Below, piece by piece: positions 5,295 through 7,700 of a DNA stretch of 7,700 bases. The DNA lies in NCBI GenBank assembly GCA_022770425.1, contig JALEHY010000046.1, positions 1 through 7,700 on the forward strand, read 5' to 3'. Made by a program: the position numbers and the translations under genes. The stretch comes from Parvimonas sp. Its GTDB lineage: Bacteria > Bacillota > Clostridia > Tissierellales > Peptoniphilaceae. The notes under the pieces are model-generated. The model had not been told where the DNA came from, did no database searches, and saw only the letters and a list, made by a program, of their open reading frames with translations. Numbering within the stretch: the first letter of the stretch is position 1; the number at the start of each line of letters is the position of its first letter.

Positions 5295-6371
5295 ATGAAT
5301 AAAAAAATATTAAAAATCAGTTTGTGTTTAGCTTTAGTAACGAGTATAACTGCTTGTTCAACAGGAAAAAATGAAAAGGAAGTATCGAATATTGAACAAA
5401 CAAAAAACGAAAAAACAGTTGTTAGGTGGAATTCAGGAACGAGCGGTAATATTTTAATTACGATTGCTGAAGAAAAAGGATTTTTTGATGAAGAGGGAAT
5501 ACAAATAGAAAATGTTCCTGCAACTGCAAATGCTGATGCAATGACGATGCTTGCTACAGGAAAAGTTGACGTTGTTTCAAATTCGGGAACAAGTAATCCT
5601 TTACAACAAATAGCATCAGGAGTAGATTTAACTATATTTGGGGGACATATGCTAACAGGTGCTATGCCTATAATTGCAAAAAAAGATACGGAATGGAAAG
5701 GTGTAGAATCTCTTATAGGGAAAAAATTTGCTTGTAATCCGTCATATTTTGCGCTAACAGGTGCTGTTATGGATTTGGGTTATGACGATCCTCTAAAGGC
5801 AGTTGAATGGGTAGTGTATACAAATTATAGTGATGCTTTAGCTGCAGTTGTTAAAGGGGAAGTTGATTTTGCTCTTCAAGGAACGGGACAAAATTATGCT
5901 ATAAAAAATATGGATGATATAAAGATAGTAGCTTATCAAAGTGACATTATGCCAAATTATTCTTGTTGTCGTGTTGAAAGTTCGACTGAATACTTCAATA
6001 ACAATAAGGATACTTTGAAAAAAGTCATGAAAGCATTAATCAGAGCACAAGAATATTACACAAAAAACAAAGAAGAATCTGCAAGGTTACAAGCCGATAA
6101 AGTGAAAGTTGAATTGGATTATGTAAATGCATTTATGCAGGATGAACATTACAGAGTGCATGTTGATCCTTTAAAAAAATCAGTTATAAGAGCGTGGAAC
6201 ATACTTGATAAAACAGGATTTCTTAATGAAAAAGCGAAAAATATTGACATAAATAAACATATTAATACAGATTTATATAAAGAAGCGTTGGACGAAGTAA
6301 TAGATAAATATTATAACGAAAATCCAAAATTTTATGATGAATTAAAAATGTTTTATACGGAAAATAATTAG
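5295..6371 (+). CDS. ABC importer substrate-binding lipoprotein (SsuA/NMT1-like)
   Basis: A 358-residue extracellular binding protein tethered to the membrane by lipid. Residues 1-21 are a lipoprotein signal with lipobox ITAC, the lipidated cysteine being C21; a charged linker (22-41) follows. The mature part opens with VRWNSGTSGNILITIAEEKGFFDEEGIQIENVP (43-75), the typical first lobe of the nitrate/sulfonate/taurine binding fold. The pattern MLATGKVDVVSNSGTSNPLQQIASGVDL (85-112) and the later KGEVDFALQGTGQN (187-200) give the two-lobed layout. The CCCFC motif of THI5-type pyrimidine-precursor proteins is absent (only C224-C225 occur together), so a thiamine-precursor role is not supported. 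AGGAGG (5284-5289) overlaps the previous stop and is 5 nt from the ATG, giving this gene strong translation as binding proteins need. It delivers substrate to the permease at 6372. The ligand is unknown. Confidence 0.92.
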   Translation: MNKKILKISLCLALVTSITACSTGKNEKEVSNIEQTKNEKTVVRWNSGTSGNILITIAEEKGFFDEEGIQIENVPATANADAMTMLATGKVDVVSNSGTSNPLQQIASGVDLTIFGGHMLTGAMPIIAKKDTEWKGVESLIGKKFACNPSYFALTGAVMDLGYDDPLKAVEWVVYTNYSDALAAVVKGEVDFALQGTGQNYAIKNMDDIKIVAYQSDIMPNYSCCRVESSTEYFNNNKDTLKKVMKALIRAQEYYTKNKEESARLQADKVKVELDYVNAFMQDEHYRVHVDPLKKSVIRAWNILDKTGFLNEKAKNIDINKHINTDLYKEALDEVIDKYYNENPKFYDELKMFYTENN

Positions 6372-7121
6372 ATGAAAAGAATAAAAAAGTATTACATTAC
6401 CGGATTGATAGTATTAGTATTATTTCTCATATATTACTATATTACAGAAAATAAAATTGCAAATCCATACTTATTCCCTGACGTTTCGAAAATAAAAAAA
6501 GCATTTGTAGATAATAAAGGTGTGCTGTTTTTAAACCTTATATATTCGCTTAAACTTATGTTACCGTCAATTATAATATCGCTTGTTATAGCACTTATTA
6601 TAGGAACTATACTTGGATTAAATGAAAAGTTAAGGGATGTTTTATATCCTATAATATATACATTCAGTGTAATTCCTTCAATATTACTTTCTCCGTTTGC
6701 GTTGTTAATGGCACCGAATTTTTGGAGTGCATCTTTATTTTTAATAGTTTATGGAACGTTGTGGTCAACATTGTTTGCAACAATAACAGGAATAATGACG
6801 ATAGATAAAAGATATTTAGAAAAAGCGGAAACACTTGAAATTTATGGAATGAAAAGATTTTTAAAAATTATATTGCCGGCAGCGAGTCCTTCAATTTTAT
6901 CAGGTTTTGTAAATTCGTTAAGAAGTACGTTTATTATGCTTGTATATGCAGAAATGTATGGATCAAAATACGGAATGGGATTTTTTGTAAAAAAATATTC
7001 CGAATTTGGACTATATGATAAAACGTGGGCAGGTTTTTTATTTCTTGTAATTATTTTAGTTGTAGTAATGCAAATATTTGAAATTGTTAAAAAAAGAATT
7101 TTAAAATGGACTGCTGAATAA
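6372..7121 (+). CDS. ABC importer permease (SsuC/TauC-like)
   Basis: A 249-residue integral membrane protein, near the usual length for this class. Hydrophobic segments are at about 9-23, 53-82, 95-116, 120-142, 175-195 and 220-240, consistent with six membrane spans. The cytoplasmic EAA loop that docks onto the ATPase reads EKAETLEIYGMKRFLKIILPAA (150-171), with the conserved glycine and the LP pair. One permease gene suggests a homodimer with two ATPase subunits. The ATG follows directly on the TAG of the binding-protein gene (no gap) and has only a weak ribosome binding site, so translation is probably coupled and lower than for the binding protein. It is the last gene of the operon, followed by a terminator. 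Confidence 0.92.
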   Translation: MKRIKKYYITGLIVLVLFLIYYYITENKIANPYLFPDVSKIKKAFVDNKGVLFLNLIYSLKLMLPSIIISLVIALIIGTILGLNEKLRDVLYPIIYTFSVIPSILLSPFALLMAPNFWSASLFLIVYGTLWSTLFATITGIMTIDKRYLEKAETLEIYGMKRFLKIILPAASPSILSGFVNSLRSTFIMLVYAEMYGSKYGMGFFVKKYSEFGLYDKTWAGFLFLVIILVVVMQIFEIVKKRILKWTAE

Positions 7122-7147
7122 ATTTATATAAAGTAAATAGTATAATT

Positions 7148-7190
7148 AAAAATACTACTCTATTAAAATACATTGAGTAGTATTTTTATT
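7148..7190 (+). terminator. Intrinsic terminator of the AtuA/ABC operon
   Basis: AAAAATACTACTC (7148-7160) pairs perfectly with GAGTAGTATTTTT (7175-7187) around a 14-nt loop, and the right arm runs into a T-rich tail. It lies 27 nt after the permease stop codon. Confidence 0.85.
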
Positions 7191-7425
7191 TTAATTAAAG
7201 ATATTTTTTAAATCCATTACTAAAGAATTCTTTGTATAACAGATTTTTTTTAATTTCATTATTTATCATTTGAAGATTTTTTCAAATACCCTTGCCGGTT
7301 ATTTGTTATTTTAAAGTTTATTGTTAAAAGTTTATGTTTTGTGATTATTTATTGTTTTTGTTTCTCTAATACCTTTTTTATATCCGGATAATTTAATTTT
7401 ACAAAATTATTTAACAAAAAAAGGA
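7191..7425. other. AT-rich intergenic stretch between operon terminator and tandem promoters
   Basis: I see no gene here. A weak AT-only hairpin lies at 7268-7287 (ATTTGAA with TTCAAAT) and a short palindrome TATCCGGATA at 7381-7390. The A-rich run just before the first promoter (about 7408-7430) could act as an UP element contacting RNA polymerase. Confidence 0.5.
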
Positions 7426-7444
7426 AAAAAGGTATTGACAAAGG
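7426..7444 (+). repeat. 19-bp direct repeat, copy 1 (P1 -35 region)
   Basis: AAAAAGGTATTGACAAAGG occurs at 7426-7444 and again at 7539-7557. It covers the -35 element and flanks of both tandem promoters, indicating that one arose by duplication of the other or that both are held alike by selection. Confidence 0.85.
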
Positions 7445-7463
7445 GAAGATAAGTTGATATAAT
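7435..7463 (+). promoter_or_regulatory. Tandem promoter P1, probably of a ribosomal RNA operon
   Basis: TTGACA (7435-7440), 17 bp and TATAAT (7458-7463) match the consensus perfectly, with a TG two bases before the -10 as well. A-rich sequence lies upstream. The start would fall near 7470, at a G in the sequence AAGG. Such perfect promoters in tandem are typical of stable-RNA operons. Confidence 0.85.
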
Positions 7464-7538
7464 GTTAAGGCACTTGAGGGAAAGCCGAGAGAAGAGTTGA
7501 TACAAGAAGTAGTAAATGTAATGAAGAAAAAAAGTTAC

Positions 7539-7557
7539 AAAAAGGTATTGACAAAGG
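7539..7557 (+). repeat. 19-bp direct repeat, copy 2 (P2 -35 region)
   Basis: Second identical copy of the 19-bp block that includes TTGACA of P2; see the copy at 7426-7444. The spacers between -35 and -10 differ between the two promoters beyond this block. Confidence 0.85.
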
Positions 7558-7576
7558 CAAAGCGGTCTGATATAAT
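7548..7576 (+). promoter_or_regulatory. Tandem promoter P2, probably of a ribosomal RNA operon
   Basis: TTGACA (7548-7553), 17 bp and TATAAT (7571-7576), again perfect, with a TG two bases before the -10. It shares a 19-bp block with P1 exactly 113 bp upstream. The start would fall near 7582, again at AAGG. Confidence 0.85.
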
Positions 7577-7582
7577 ATAAAG

Positions 7583-7700
7583 GTCGCAGCAAGTGACAAC
7601 GAACCAAGAAAAGTGAACAGTGATAATAACTTTGAGAGTACAAAGAAGAAACAATAATTGGTGGAAAAGAAGTCAGCGAGAGCGGACGAACTTTAAATAG
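7583..7700 (+). other. Non-coding leader, probably of a 16S-23S-5S rRNA operon
   Basis: Downstream of P2 the sequence is richer in G and purines and has no plausible coding frame. Short hairpins are visible: CTTTG/CAAAG (7630-7645) and one at 7672-7687, where GTC/GAC and GC/GC stems close a GAGA tetraloop of the GNRA type. The motif GAACTTTAAA near 7689-7698 recalls the boxA antitermination element of rRNA leaders, though it is not an exact match. The 16S 5' end is not in the window, so the rRNA assignment is inferred from the promoters and leader. A tRNA operon is the main alternative. Confidence 0.55.

Noticed and set aside
5295..6371. Binding protein as a THI5/ThiY pyrimidine-precursor carrier
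   Set aside because: The CCCFC motif is absent, and no thiamine gene or TPP riboswitch is in the window.
7407..7643. Minus-strand frame of 78 codons across the tandem promoters
   Set aside because: It is antisense to two consensus promoters and an RNA leader, and its product is a low-complexity Tyr/Leu/Cys-rich sequence.

Overview
The window is AT-rich, with strong AGGAGG-type ribosome binding sites, U-tract terminators, a lipobox lipoprotein and a zinc-type ribosomal protein L28. This points to a low-GC Gram-positive anaerobe (Bacillota). The fermentative anaerobic-cocci side (Tissierellia-like) is my guess and cannot be proved from the sequence. No phage, insertion sequence or CRISPR array is visible.

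Layout. Bases 1-29 hold only the first nine codons of a minus-strand gene that runs off the left edge. Bases 98-228 hold a minus-strand terminator and a hairpin-rich stretch, which is either the tail of a decayed gene or a small RNA. Bases 399-1838 are a promoter and a secreted or membrane-anchored surface protein of unrecognised family. It converges on rpmB (L28, minus strand) across a shared bidirectional terminator. Divergent from rpmB, an extended -10 promoter drives a compact structured RNA of about 170 nt (about 2384-2557) that ends in a perfect 12-bp terminator hairpin. I could not assign this RNA to a known family.

The main content is a five-gene plus-strand operon (2895-7121, terminator 7148-7190). 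It encodes an AtuA-family (DUF1446) protein, a separate small AtuA-like C-terminal-domain protein, and a complete ABC importer of the nitrate/sulfonate/taurine class (ATPase, lipoprotein binding protein, permease). The genes overlap or nearly touch, so they are probably translated as a coupled set. The likely job is uptake of a small organic molecule and its processing by the two-part AtuA enzyme; the substrate is unknown. The first gene appears to begin at a rare AUA codon 8 nt after a very strong Shine-Dalgarno sequence.

The right end (7426-7700) carries two near-identical consensus promoters in tandem and a structured, non-coding leader. This is what is expected just upstream of a ribosomal RNA operon whose 16S gene would lie beyond the window.
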